Assembly: GCF_007827955.1 (NCBI RefSeq)
Contig: NZ_VITR01000010.1
Location: 124,001-188,000, forward strand
Origin: Nitrospirillum pindoramense
Lineage (GTDB): Bacteria; Pseudomonadota; Alphaproteobacteria; Azospirillales; Azospirillaceae
DNA: 64,000 nt
Reading direction: 5' to 3'
Under the pieces are notes generated by a model, which did no database searches, was not told where the DNA came from, and was given only the letters and a program-made list of their open reading frames with translations. The position numbers and the translations under genes were made by a program. This document shows positions 25,733 through 34,855 of this stretch, piece by piece. Within the stretch, counting starts at the first letter, position 1, and each line of letters opens with the position of its first letter.

Positions 25733-27970
25733 TCAGAAATGCAGGCCAACCGTGCCGGTGATGGTGCGCGGCGGGCCGTAATAGGCGGCGAAGGAATTGG
25801 CATAGGTGGCGCCGCCGAAGGGGTAGCCACCCACACGGTACCGCTCGTCCGTCAGGTTCTTGGCATGCAGGCCCACCTGCCAGTGATCATCGGCGGAGGT
25901 CCAGATGAAATTCAGGTCCAGCAAGGTGTAGCCTGGCTGGTCCAGGATGCTGGCAGTGTCGTACAGCTGGGTGAAGCTGCGGTACGACACGCTGGCGGAG
26001 GAGTTCAGGGTGCTCTTGTCATCGAAGGGCAGCAGGTAGGACAGGGTGAAGCCGGTGGTCCATTTGGGCGTGTTTTGGAAGCCGCGGGTGTTGGCCACGT
26101 CCACGTATTGCTTGCTGGCCAGGTCGTAGGACAGGAACTTGTCGAACTGCGCCAGGGTGTAGCCGACATTGGCCTGGGCCGTCAGCTCGCGGGTCAGCTT
26201 GGCCACGGCCTCCAACTCCAGGCCATAGATGTGGCTGGCACCGGCGTTGTCGACGAAGCTGGCGATGCCGGTGGCGGTCGGCACCTGGGTCGTCACCTGC
26301 TGCCCGCTGTAGTCGGCGTAGAAACCGGCCAGGTTCAGGGTCAGGCGCCGGTCCAGATAGTCCCCCTTCAGGCCCACCTCATAGCTGTTGACCGTCTCGG
26401 GGTTGTAGCCCTTGACCGTGTCGGGGGTCAGCACGGCGTCGCCGCGCATGTCAAAACCGCCGGACTTGAAGCCTTTGGAGTAGGAAACATAGCCGGTCAT
26501 ATCCGGCGTCAGCTTATAGCTGACGCTGGCGCGGGGCGTGAACTCGCCGAAGCCGCGGTCGTTGGTGTAGTTGGTGCGGATGGAGAAGGGGGCCTGCTGC
26601 TTGCCGCCGAACGCCGGGCTGCGGATGCCCAGGTAATAGGCGCGGTAGACGCTGCCCGTCTTGTCGTCGTTGGTGTAGCGGCCGCCCAGCGAGACCTTCA
26701 GGTCGTCGGTGATGTCATAGCTGAGGTCGGTGAAGCCGGCGATGCTCTTGGTCTTGACCGAACCGGACGTCAGGATGCTGAGACCCAGGTTCTGCACGTC
26801 GGTGTCGAAGGCGCCGGCCGCCGTGGCATCCATGTAATAGATGCCGGCCACACCCTGCAGCCGCTCACCGGTGTAGACGGCCTGGACCTCCTGGCTGAAC
26901 TGGTGGTCCTTGTACTGGGCGGGCACGTCCAGATAGGGCTGGGGCAGGTTGTCGAAGTCGATGTTGGTCTGGGTGTAGCCGTCCCGGTAGGCGCTAATGG
27001 CCTTGAACAGCCACTGGTCCGACACCTGCCATTCCGCCGTCAGCGATAGGCCCCGGTTGGTCACGAAGTTATGGTCGCCGACACCGGCCATGGTGTCATA
27101 GACGTCGGCCAGGGGCGGAGTGCCGGCCGGTGTCGCCGTCTCGCGGTGGCCGCTCTTGGCGTTCGACATGTCGTTGGTCTGGTCGGCCGCCACCTTGATG
27201 GTGAATGTTTCGGTGGGCTTGAACTCCGCGCTGATGCGGCCAGCCACCACGTCCTTATTATACTGGTCGGCGCCGGTGTATAGGTTGTGGCCGTAGCCGT
27301 CATGGCGGTAGATGGCGACGGCGCCGCCGATGGCGAACTTCTCGCTGAGCGGCGTGCTGCCGGACAGGATGACGTTGTGCTCGTTATAGCTGCCGATCTC
27401 CACCCGGGCGTTGGCGGTGGGCTGGTCGGTCATGTCGCGGGTCACGTACTTGATGGCGCCGCCGATGGTGTTGCGGCCGTACAGCGTGCCCTGCGGCCCG
27501 CGCAGCACCTCGATACGGCTGACGTCATAAATGTCCAGCACCGCACCTTGCGGTCGGGCGATATAGACGTCGTCGACATACAGGCCGACGCCGGGCTCAA
27601 AGCCCCACAGCGGGTCCTGTTGGCCCACGCCGCGGATGAAGGCGATGAGGGTGGAGTTGGAGCCGCGCGCCACCTGCACCGTGGTGTTGGGTGACTTGTA
27701 TTCCAGGTCGGTCAGGTTGACCGAGCCCTGGGCCTGCAACTGGTCGGCGGAAATGGCGGTGACCGCCACCGGCACGTCCTTCAGGTTTTCCGCCCGGCGG
27801 CGAGCCGTCACCACCACCTCCTGTATCGTGTCGTCCTCCGGGGCGGGGGTGACCGCTTGCGCCGCCGCCCCTTGCGCCCATGCGACATTCCCCATGACCA
27901 GGCCCGCGACCGAGGCCCGCGACATCCCCTTCAGCATCCGCCCCAGCGTCCAATCTGCAGCCTTGCCCAT
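25733..27970 (-). CDS. TonB-dependent outer-membrane receptor
   Basis: A 745-aa outer-membrane transporter. The signal sequence ends around AAAQA, a TonB box-like DTIQEVVVTARRR follows, then the plug domain (DVPVAVTAISADQLQ, RIEVLRGPQGTLYGRNTIGGAIKYVT), and a 22-strand barrel ending in Phe (GTVGLHF), as required for barrel assembly. The type is that of Caulobacter/sphingomonad receptors that import large or hydrophobic organic substrates. The ATG at 27970 has AGGGTAAGGAC upstream; the frame is open for another 530 nt without similarity. It is clustered with an MFS carrier, hydrolase and acyl-CoA genes, so it probably takes up their substrate. Confidence 0.92.
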   Translation of the reverse strand: MGKAADWTLGRMLKGMSRASVAGLVMGNVAWAQGAAAQAVTPAPEDDTIQEVVVTARRRAENLKDVPVAVTAISADQLQAQGSVNLTDLEYKSPNTTVQVARGSNSTLIAFIRGVGQQDPLWGFEPGVGLYVDDVYIARPQGAVLDIYDVSRIEVLRGPQGTLYGRNTIGGAIKYVTRDMTDQPTANARVEIGSYNEHNVILSGSTPLSEKFAIGGAVAIYRHDGYGHNLYTGADQYNKDVVAGRISAEFKPTETFTIKVAADQTNDMSNAKSGHRETATPAGTPPLADVYDTMAGVGDHNFVTNRGLSLTAEWQVSDQWLFKAISAYRDGYTQTNIDFDNLPQPYLDVPAQYKDHQFSQEVQAVYTGERLQGVAGIYYMDATAAGAFDTDVQNLGLSILTSGSVKTKSIAGFTDLSYDITDDLKVSLGGRYTNDDKTGSVYRAYYLGIRSPAFGGKQQAPFSIRTNYTNDRGFGEFTPRASVSYKLTPDMTGYVSYSKGFKSGGFDMRGDAVLTPDTVKGYNPETVNSYEVGLKGDYLDRRLTLNLAGFYADYSGQQVTTQVPTATGIASFVDNAGASHIYGLELEAVAKLTRELTAQANVGYTLAQFDKFLSYDLASKQYVDVANTRGFQNTPKWTTGFTLSYLLPFDDKSTLNSSASVSYRSFTQLYDTASILDQPGYTLLDLNFIWTSADDHWQVGLHAKNLTDERYRVGGYPFGGATYANSFAAYYGPPRTITGTVGLHF

Positions 27971-28056
27971 GTCCTTACCCTCCCGTTCTTTCCTTCGTTG
28001 ATCGCCGTTTCCCGCCGGTTCCAACCAGTCAGGGCCAGCCTGCCAGGACCAGCCTG

Positions 28057-28917
28057 TCAGGGCGGCAGGCCGGCGGCGAAGCCGGCGATGATCTCGTTGA
28101 AGCGTTGCGGCTCCTCCAAATGCGGGGCGTGGCCGGAGGCGGCGAAAGTGACCTGCCGCGCCTGGGGCAGCGCCGCCACCAGCCAGTCCGCCGTGCCGGC
28201 GGGGTAAAGCTGGCTCAGGGCGCCCCGCAGGACCAGCATGGGCAGCCGCAAACTGCTCAGGTCCGCGCGAAAGTCCTGGACCAGAAGGTCCAGCCACAGC
28301 GCGGCCATGGCGTCGGCATCGCAGGCCGCGATCTCCGCCTCCGCCCAATGGCGCAGGTCGGTGCGCGGGGTGCCGGCGGCGAAGATGCGGCGGGCGATGC
28401 GCGGGGCGAAGGCGACCCAGTCGGCGGCCAGCAGGCGCGCCGCCTGGCCCCCCCGCGCCTGAACGGCCCCGCGCAGTCCCCAGGGCCAGCCGGCGCCATT
28501 GCACAGGCGCGGGCTCATGTCCACAACCACCAGAGCCGCCACCCGGTCGGTCATACCGTCCAACAAGGCGCGCCAGGCCACCATGGCCCCCATGGACCAG
28601 CCGACCAGCACGGCGCCGCGCAGGTCCAGGGCGGCCAGCAAGGCGCGCAGCGCCTCCGCCTGGCCCGTCACCGTGGGCCGGGGGGCGGGGGTGGCGCCGT
28701 GGCCGGGCAGGTCAGGGGCCAGCACCTGGAACGAACCGGCCAAGCCGGCGACCTGCGGGGCAAAGAATCCGCCATGCGTGGCCCAGCCGTGCAGCAGCAC
28801 CAGGGGGCGCCCCTGACCCGCCAGGCGGTAGGCCATGAGGCCGCCGTCAGCCGGTGTCAGCGGGCATGCGTCCCCCCCGCGTGGCCGGGCCCCGGCCTGT
28901 CGCCCCAGTTCGTGCAT
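28057..28917 (-). CDS. Alpha/beta-fold hydrolase (BioH/3-oxoadipate enol-lactonase-like)
   Basis: A 286-aa cytoplasmic serine hydrolase. The HGWATHGGFF oxyanion loop, the nucleophile elbow GWSMGAMVAW (Gly-x-Ser-x-Gly), the acid in PMLVLRGALSQL and the base in FAASGHAPHLEEP form a complete set. The overall pattern resembles BioH and small ester or lactone hydrolases. No biotin genes are near; the TonB-receptor/ligase context favours a catabolic esterase. The start is uncertain: ATG at 28917 is used, with a possible shorter start at 28836 (MAYRLAG). Confidence 0.8.
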   Translation of the reverse strand: MHELGRQAGARPRGGDACPLTPADGGLMAYRLAGQGRPLVLLHGWATHGGFFAPQVAGLAGSFQVLAPDLPGHGATPAPRPTVTGQAEALRALLAALDLRGAVLVGWSMGAMVAWRALLDGMTDRVAALVVVDMSPRLCNGAGWPWGLRGAVQARGGQAARLLAADWVAFAPRIARRIFAAGTPRTDLRHWAEAEIAACDADAMAALWLDLLVQDFRADLSSLRLPMLVLRGALSQLYPAGTADWLVAALPQARQVTFAASGHAPHLEEPQRFNEIIAGFAAGLPP

Positions 28918-29003
28918 CGGTGTTTCCCGCGCTTCGTGGTATCCACCGACACGAGCGTGCCGGCGGACCATCCTCCCGCCGACATGCTTGCCGTAAGATG
29001 AAA

Positions 29004-29020
29004 GTTGAGTCAACGTTCAA
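29004..29020. promoter_or_regulatory. Candidate TetR operator between hydrolase and TetR genes
   Basis: GTTGA, one base, TCAAC (29004-29014) is a perfect palindrome, immediately followed by GTTCAA, giving an overlapping TTGA...TTCAA dyad to 29020. It lies in the divergent region between the hydrolase and the TetR gene, where such repressors usually bind. Confidence 0.45.
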
Positions 29021-29050
29021 GTTATGAAAAACAAGAGAGGGAGGTGGGCC

Positions 29051-29782
29051 ATGGTGCAATCGCGGGGTGCAATGGGACGGGACACGGTGGGGCGGGACGA
29101 AGTAGGGCAGGTTACGGACGCTAGCGAGGATGACGCCCTGACGCGGGACGGAATGGACGGACGGGAAACCGATATGCCAACGGCGGAGGCGGCGGGCGGC
29201 GACAAGGCCCCGCGTACGGAGCGGGGCAAGCGCACGTTGCGCAAGCTGCTGGACGCGGCCGCCCTGGAATTTGGCGAGCGCGGCTTTCACGAGGCGTCGG
29301 TCAGCGGCATCACCCAACGGGCCGCCGTGGCATTGGGCACCTTCTACACCTACTTCGACAGCAAGGAATCGCTGTTCCGGGCGCTGGTGGAGGACATGGG
29401 GGCGCTGACCCGGCGCTGGATCGCCGAACGGGTGGCCCAGGCGCCCGACCGCCTCACGGCCGAGCGGGTGGGCCTGGAAGCCTTCATCGAGTTCGTGCGC
29501 GCCCACCGCAATCTCTATCGCATCGTGATGGAGGCGCAGTTCGTTGCCGAGGACGCCTACCGGCGCTACTATCAGGTGTTCGCCGACGGCTATATCAACA
29601 ATCTGGAGTCGGCCAAGAAGCGGGGGGAGATACGCGAGGGCGATGTGGAGGTGCGGGCCTGGGCCTTGATCGGCATCAGCGTCTTCATCGGCCAGCGCTA
29701 CGCCGTCTGGGGCGACGACCGCCCGGCGGCGGAAATCGCGGCCGAGGCCGCCGATTTCATCGCCCGGGGGCTGAAGCCCTGA
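29051..29782 (+). CDS. TetR-family transcriptional regulator
   Basis: A 243-aa protein with an unusually long, charged N-terminal arm (about 60 residues) before the HTH. The DNA-binding domain is LLDAAALEFGERGFHEASVSGITQRAAVALGTFYTYFDSKESLFRAL, a textbook TetR_N. The C-terminal half is the ligand-binding helical domain. The ATG at 29051 follows GGGAGGTG; an in-frame ATG at 29024 would put the ribosome site inside the gene, and ATG at 29175 would give a more standard length. It is divergent from the hydrolase/TonB receptor/MFS genes and upstream of the ligase/MaoC pair, so it is the likely regulator of both arms. Confidence 0.88.
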   Translation: MVQSRGAMGRDTVGRDEVGQVTDASEDDALTRDGMDGRETDMPTAEAAGGDKAPRTERGKRTLRKLLDAAALEFGERGFHEASVSGITQRAAVALGTFYTYFDSKESLFRALVEDMGALTRRWIAERVAQAPDRLTAERVGLEAFIEFVRAHRNLYRIVMEAQFVAEDAYRRYYQVFADGYINNLESAKKRGEIREGDVEVRAWALIGISVFIGQRYAVWGDDRPAAEIAAEAADFIARGLKP

Positions 29783-29856
29783 TGTGACATGCCTTGCGTT
29801 GACGGGACCATTGCGTAACCGGAACAACAAGGGAGCGGGGCGCGCCGCGCCGCATC

Positions 29857-31362
29857 ATGTGGGATCTGTTCGACCTGACGGCGCAACGCGCCCGGCTGTC
29901 GCCTGACCGCGTGGCCCTGGTGGATCTCACCACCAGCGACAGCCTGACCTATGCCGGTCTGGACGATCGCGCCGCCCGCGCCGCCGGCCTGCTGGCGGCC
30001 TTGGGTATCGAACCCGGTGACCGCGTGGCGGTGCTGTGCCGCAACCGTCCCGCCTTTTTCGTGCTGCTGTTCGCCTGCGCCAAACTGGGCTGCATCCTGG
30101 TGCCGCTGAATTGGCGCATGCCGGCGGCGGAATTGATCGGGGTGATGGCGGATTGCCAGCCCCGCCTGCTGTTCCATGGGGCGGAAGATGGCGCCACGGC
30201 GGCGACCCTGCCGGGCGACGTGCCGTGCCTCAACCTTGACGACGGCTTCGATGCGCGGGTGGGGGCGCACCGGCCCCTGTCGGCGCGGGATGTTTGGCCC
30301 GCCGACGACGTCTGGTACCTGCTCTACACCTCTGGCACGACGGGGGAGCCCAAGGCCGTGCTTTACACCTATGGCATGGCCATGGCGAACTACGTGAACC
30401 TGCGCCAGGGCGTGGATTTGGCGGAAAGCGACCGCACCCTGAACTACCTGCCGCTGTTCCACACCGCCGGCATCAACCTGCACACCCTGCCGCTGCTGAT
30501 GGCGGGGGGCGAGGTGCTGGTGCGGCCGGGGTTCGACGCCGATGCCGTGCTGGACCTCATCGCCGATGGCCGCATCACCACCTTCTTCGGTGTTCCCGCC
30601 GTCTACCGACAGTTGGCGATGCATCCCCGGTTCGCCACCACGGACCTGGGCGGGGTACGGCGTTGGGCCTGCGGCGGCGCGCCGTTGGAGGACGCGCTGG
30701 CGCGCCGCTTCGTCGATCGGGGCGCTTATGTCTGCAACGGCATGGGCATGACGGAAACGGGGCCCACCCTGTTCCTGAACGACCCGGCCGGCGCCGAGGC
30801 CAAGGTGGGTTCCATCGGCAAGCCGCAGATCCTGTGCCGGGTGCGCGTGGTGGACGCGCAAGGGCGGGACGTGCCCCCCGGGCAGGTGGGGGAGCTGTGG
30901 GTGAAGGGCGCCGCCGTCACCCCCGGCTACTGGCGCCAGCCCGCGGCGACGGCCGCGGCCTTTTCAGACGACGGCTGGCTGCGCACCGGCGATCTCGTGC
31001 GCCAGGACGATGACGGCTTTTACTATCCCGCCGGCCGCTTGAAGGAGATGTTCATTTCAGGCGGGGAAAACGTCTATCCGGTGGAGGTGGAGAACGCGCT
31101 GCTGCGGCATCCCGGCGTGGTGGAGGTCGCGGTGGTGGCCGTGCCGGATGCAGTGTGGGGGGAGGTGGGACAGGCCCATGTCCGCGTCCAGCCCGGCACC
31201 GATGTGGAGAGCCTGGCGCGCCATTGCCGCGCCCTGCTGGCCGGCTACAAGGTGCCGCGCCATTTCGTCCTGGTGGACGACTTTCCCCGCACCGCCGCCG
31301 GGAAAATCCAAAAGCATCGGCTGAGGGCGCCGCTGCCGCAGGGCCTGGATTTGGCGTCGTGA
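29857..31362 (+). CDS. Acyl-CoA synthetase (AMP-forming)
   Basis: A 501-aa ANL-superfamily ligase that activates a carboxylic acid as the acyl-AMP and then the CoA thioester. The P-loop motif is YLLYTSGTTGEPKAVLYT; later GMGMTETGPTLF (A5) and the hinge or A8 region GWLRTGDLVRQDDDGFYYPAGRLKEM follow, with the catalytic lysine region TAAGKIQKHRLR at the end. The length is typical of FadD/FadK-like ligases. It overlaps the next gene by GTGA. The substrate is unknown; with TonB receptor and MaoC it may be a fatty or cyclic acid side chain. Confidence 0.9.
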   Translation: MWDLFDLTAQRARLSPDRVALVDLTTSDSLTYAGLDDRAARAAGLLAALGIEPGDRVAVLCRNRPAFFVLLFACAKLGCILVPLNWRMPAAELIGVMADCQPRLLFHGAEDGATAATLPGDVPCLNLDDGFDARVGAHRPLSARDVWPADDVWYLLYTSGTTGEPKAVLYTYGMAMANYVNLRQGVDLAESDRTLNYLPLFHTAGINLHTLPLLMAGGEVLVRPGFDADAVLDLIADGRITTFFGVPAVYRQLAMHPRFATTDLGGVRRWACGGAPLEDALARRFVDRGAYVCNGMGMTETGPTLFLNDPAGAEAKVGSIGKPQILCRVRVVDAQGRDVPPGQVGELWVKGAAVTPGYWRQPAATAAAFSDDGWLRTGDLVRQDDDGFYYPAGRLKEMFISGGENVYPVEVENALLRHPGVVEVAVVAVPDAVWGEVGQAHVRVQPGTDVESLARHCRALLAGYKVPRHFVLVDDFPRTAAGKIQKHRLRAPLPQGLDLAS

Positions 31363-32150
31363 GCGTGCCGTCGGGGCCTACCCGGGTGGATCGCGTCCTG
31401 ACCCAGGATGATTTCGCCGCCTTCGCCCGCCTGTCGGGCGACGACAACCCCATTCATCTGGACGCCGGCCACGCCGCCCGCACCCGCTTCGGGCGCACCG
31501 TGGCGCATGGCGCCTTGCTGTGCGCGCTGCTGCGCGGGCTGGCGTCCGACGCGCGGCCCGGCCTGCCGCTGGCCCGGCTGGCGGTGACCTTTCCCGCCCC
31601 GGCCTATGCTGGCGAGGCGCTGATCTTCCGTGCCGACCCGCAGGACGACAGCCGCGTCCGACTTCTGACCCAGCGCCAGGCCGATGGGCAAGCCGTGTGC
31701 GAGGGGGTGGCGACCCTGGCGCCACTGGTCCCCGACGATGGCTGGACCGACCCGCTGGGCGGTTCCACCGCCAGCGTCACCCGCCTCTACACCGACGCGG
31801 ATCTTGGCCTCTATGAGCGGCTGACCGGCCACCGCCTGCGGGAGCCGCTGGTGCTCAGCCTGCTTTCCTTCCTGTTGGGGGTGCGGCTGCCGGGGCCGGG
31901 CACCAACTACCTGAAACAGGAAACGGTGTTCTGGCGCCGAGTGCCGCTGGATGCGCCGCTCGATGCCACGGTGACCATCACCCGGTTGCGGCCCGACAAG
32001 CGGCTGGTGGACTTGGCCACGGTGTGCCGTGTCCATGCGACCGGGGGAGCGGGTGAGACCGTCGCCACCGGCCGCGCCCTGGTTCTGGTCCCCCATTGGA
32101 ATCCGGAACGCTGGGCCAGCCATGCCCAATTGTCGGATTGCCAAGCCTGA
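31359..32150 (+). CDS. MaoC-like double-hotdog enoyl-CoA hydratase/dehydratase
   Basis: A 263-aa protein with two hotdog halves. The first carries FARLSGDDNPIHLDAGHAARTRFGRTVAHGALL, containing the hydratase 2 motif (Asp and His catalytic pair). The second half (from about 130) lacks this motif and is probably structural, as in other tandem MaoC proteins. The GTG start at 31359 overlaps the ligase stop (GTGA), which fixes the start. It would hydrate the enoyl-CoA made from the ligase product, but no acyl-CoA dehydrogenase is in this cluster. Confidence 0.85.
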   Translation: MSVPSGPTRVDRVLTQDDFAAFARLSGDDNPIHLDAGHAARTRFGRTVAHGALLCALLRGLASDARPGLPLARLAVTFPAPAYAGEALIFRADPQDDSRVRLLTQRQADGQAVCEGVATLAPLVPDDGWTDPLGGSTASVTRLYTDADLGLYERLTGHRLREPLVLSLLSFLLGVRLPGPGTNYLKQETVFWRRVPLDAPLDATVTITRLRPDKRLVDLATVCRVHATGGAGETVATGRALVLVPHWNPERWASHAQLSDCQA

Positions 32151-32367
32151 CCAGTGATAGTATCCAATATCCGACGGTGAAGACGCCGTCATTGTTGCAT
32201 CAGGAGCGGGGCCGGCGTCCCGCACCAACCTGCCAACCCAGGCAAGGTGGTTTCCGCAGCGCACGCGGAGATGTGGCGGCCCCGGGATTGATCCCGCGCG
32301 GCGGCAACCAAGTGGGTCGCAGCGTATGGTCGCATGGCCGGTTCCGTCCGTCTGGAGTGGATACGCC

Positions 32368-32718
32368 GTGCATATACCCGCCGCCTTCCCCGTAAGCCTT
32401 TCCAATGTCGTTACGTCACCGGAAGAAGATCAGCCCACTCTGGCGATCGCCCCCGGCATCGTCACGGGGCCTGGCGACAGCGTTCACCCGCTGCGCGAGG
32501 AACGCACGCCCCTGCCAGGCGTATCTGACTGCGTCGCCCGCACCTATGCCGTGGTGCACCGCCGCCATGGCGTCCACACCCACATCTACACGGTGTTGGA
32601 GAGCCGGCATCACCAGCGCCGGGTGGTCCACCTGCGCCAGGTGCTGGCGGGCGAGCAACTGGTCGCGGCCCGCGCCTGGGTGCTGGCCGGCCGCCATCTG
32701 CGACGCCTGAGTTTCTGA
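32368..32718 (+). CDS. Hypothetical basic protein
   Basis: A 116-aa frame with no family that I recognise. The C-terminal half (YAVVHRRHGVHTHIYTVLES, then HHQRRVVHLRQVLAGEQL) is rich in His and Arg. No signal peptide or membrane segment is seen. GTG at 32368 follows TGGAGTGG; an ATG at 32326 is in frame. It converges on the tandem TetR gene with 16 nt between. The gap 32151-32367 before it holds only a weak hairpin (GACGG...CCGTC) near 32175-32192. The evidence that it is a real gene is modest. Confidence 0.4.
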   Translation: MHIPAAFPVSLSNVVTSPEEDQPTLAIAPGIVTGPGDSVHPLREERTPLPGVSDCVARTYAVVHRRHGVHTHIYTVLESRHHQRRVVHLRQVLAGEQLVAARAWVLAGRHLRRLSF

Positions 32719-32734
32719 CCCCCGGGGAGACGCC

Positions 32735-34093
32735 TCAGATCCTGGGCATGGCCGGTTGCAGATAGCGCAGCAGGACGATCAACTCACCAGCATAGCCGTC
32801 CACGTCGGGCGGCGCGTCCAGGGCATTAAGGATCTGGGCGCGGCCCTGCAGCCAGGTGGAGACGATCTGCGCCTGGAATGGGGAAAGCGAGGATTGGCAG
32901 CCCACCACATGGTCGAGGGCCGCGCGGATACGTGATCCCCGATCCTGGCGGAAGGCCAAGTATAGCGGGACCAGCGGTGTGTCGCGGCAGGCCTCCAGCG
33001 CGAAGTCGCCCATGGCGTAGGTGGCGTTGCGCCCGGCGATGCGGTCCCCGTCAAGCGGCACCAGCATATGCTCCGCCACGGCCCGCAGAAAGACGCACAG
33101 GGGCGGGGGCTCGCGGTGGGTCGCTGGAACCTCCCGCCGCAGATCCTCATGGATCAACTGGAAGGCGCGGCGGATGATGTCGGCACGACAGCGGAAATGA
33201 TAGGTGGTGGAGGATAGGGAGACGCCCGCCCGTTGCGCCACAGCGCGGTGGGTGACCGCGGCCACGCCCTGGTCGATGATGATGGCGACGGCGGCGACGG
33301 CGATGCGCCGCTCGGTCTCACCCCAAGCGTCCACGCCGTCCTGCGCCCTGCATGCCGGGCGGCGCAGGCGCTCATGCCATAGGCCGCTGTCACCCTGCGG
33401 ATCGCACAGGTAACGGACGTTCTCCGCCACCGACAGGGCGAAGCCCGAGGCGCCACCGGCCACCAGCAGGGTGGAACGGTCCCCCACCAGGTAATGGGTC
33501 ATGATGTCGGCCACATGGGCCGGCAGGCCGGCCAGGGCGAACAGGTCCCGGTTGCGCGCCTTCCGTTCCTCATACCACGCGGCCAGGATGGGGCGCAGCG
33601 CGGGGGTGTGGCGGGCCTGATGGATCAGCTCATACCACACCAACTCGATGGCACCCTGCCGGAAGGACAGATCCAGCGCCTGCACCACCAGCGCCTCCGC
33701 CAAGGCCGCCAGGGGCATGCCTTCCCGCCCGACGGACTCGTGGAACTGCACCCAGGTCTGCCGGTCCCGCTCCACCGCCGCCTGGAAGACGGTCTGGGTC
33801 AGGCTGTCCTTGTCCCCCAGGTGATAGGGGACGGCGCTGGCGGAGAGACCGGCGGCGGCGGCCAGATTACGGACGCTGAGGGCCTTCAGGCCGCCCTGGG
33901 CCAACAGGGTATGGCCATGGTCGATCAGCCGTTCCCGCACCCCGGCCAACGGCCGGGCGGTGGCGCGGGGTGGGGTCGCGGCCCCCGACGCGCGATCATC
34001 TGGGATATTGGATAAAGCCGAACGGGTCGGGGACATCAGGCCAGAGTTCATGACCGTGCTTTTTTCAACTGCCGTAGGGCACTGATAATCCAT
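32735..34093 (-). CDS. Tandem (double) TetR-family regulator
   Basis: A 452-aa protein made of two complete TetR units. The first HTH is LLAQGGLKALSVRNLAAAAGLSASAVPYHLGDKDSLTQTVF (about 60-100). The second is IIIDQGVAAVTHRAVAQRAGVSLSSTTYHFRCRADIIRRAF (about 275-315). Each is followed by its own helical ligand domain. One chain could therefore act like a TetR homodimer, or bind two half-sites asymmetrically. ATGs at 34093 and 34051 are both possible starts; neither has a good ribosome site. No obvious target beyond neighbouring genes. Confidence 0.85.
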   Translation of the reverse strand: MDYQCPTAVEKSTVMNSGLMSPTRSALSNIPDDRASGAATPPRATARPLAGVRERLIDHGHTLLAQGGLKALSVRNLAAAAGLSASAVPYHLGDKDSLTQTVFQAAVERDRQTWVQFHESVGREGMPLAALAEALVVQALDLSFRQGAIELVWYELIHQARHTPALRPILAAWYEERKARNRDLFALAGLPAHVADIMTHYLVGDRSTLLVAGGASGFALSVAENVRYLCDPQGDSGLWHERLRRPACRAQDGVDAWGETERRIAVAAVAIIIDQGVAAVTHRAVAQRAGVSLSSTTYHFRCRADIIRRAFQLIHEDLRREVPATHREPPPLCVFLRAVAEHMLVPLDGDRIAGRNATYAMGDFALEACRDTPLVPLYLAFRQDRGSRIRAALDHVVGCQSSLSPFQAQIVSTWLQGRAQILNALDAPPDVDGYAGELIVLLRYLQPAMPRI

Positions 34094-34187
34094 CCGGGTT
34101 AGAACAGCAATGCAAGGATGTCAGAATATATCACAATTGCGGTGCGGCAGCCCCTCCCAGCCCAGAAGATCGCCCAGCCGGGAGACG

Positions 34188-34826
34188 TCACGGTCCGCCC
34201 TGCTTACTTTCGGACAGGTAGGCCGCACTGAAGGTGTGCTTGGCGGCGGCGATGGGGTGGAGGGTCGGGTAGAACTGGACGAAGGTCGTGTCCACGGCGC
34301 CGTGCTCCCGATGACAGCTGTAGCAGCTTTGCTCCACGGGCAATTGCTCGGCCGGCGCCGGCGTCGTATCGGCCGCCGCGAAGGAGTAAAAGCCCCAGCC
34401 GTCGTCATGAAAGCGCGCGGTGTCCTTCACATGGACCTCCAGCCCCATGACCTCCGATGTCTGGAAATGGCCGTTCTTGTTGATAGAGCCTTTGTCCGCC
34501 GCGCCGCGCACCTCTAGCACGAAGGTCGTCTTCTCCGGCCAGGTGCCGGTTTGCTTGAAGGCGAGGTAGGCCTCACGGTTCACGAAGACGTTGTCGAACA
34601 TGGAATGGCCCATGCTTCGGGCGGGTCCATAGGACATGTCCAGGCCGGTGGTGACATAGACCCATTCGCGGTACCCGTCAGGGAAGGCCAAGCGGTCATC
34701 CTTGTCGAAACGCGGAACGAAAGGGGTGGTGTCGTCCGCCGCGATGGACGAACCGGCGGTTACCGACAGCAGGCAAAACAGGGGCAACGCCGCCGCGAGA
34801 CGGCGGGCGGAAAGAAACCAGGCCAT
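34188..34826 (-). CDS. Cytochrome P460-family protein
   Basis: A 212-aa exported haem protein. The signal peptide ends near SSIAA. The family's WGFYSFAAAD segment precedes the haem attachment site CYSCHREHGAVDTTFVQFYP, i.e. CxxCH followed by the D-x-T-F-V-Q-F-Y-P tail typical of P460. P460 proteins oxidise hydroxylamine or detoxify NO-related species, and some bind c'-type ligands. Genes for nitrification are absent, so detoxification or an unknown redox role is more likely. It follows the GlxA-type regulator on the same strand (29 nt), possibly co-transcribed. Confidence 0.88.
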   Translation of the reverse strand: MAWFLSARRLAAALPLFCLLSVTAGSSIAADDTTPFVPRFDKDDRLAFPDGYREWVYVTTGLDMSYGPARSMGHSMFDNVFVNREAYLAFKQTGTWPEKTTFVLEVRGAADKGSINKNGHFQTSEVMGLEVHVKDTARFHDDGWGFYSFAAADTTPAPAEQLPVEQSCYSCHREHGAVDTTFVQFYPTLHPIAAAKHTFSAAYLSESKQGGP

Positions 34827-34855
34827 GGGGGCCTCCGGTGATGGGTGTGGATGGG

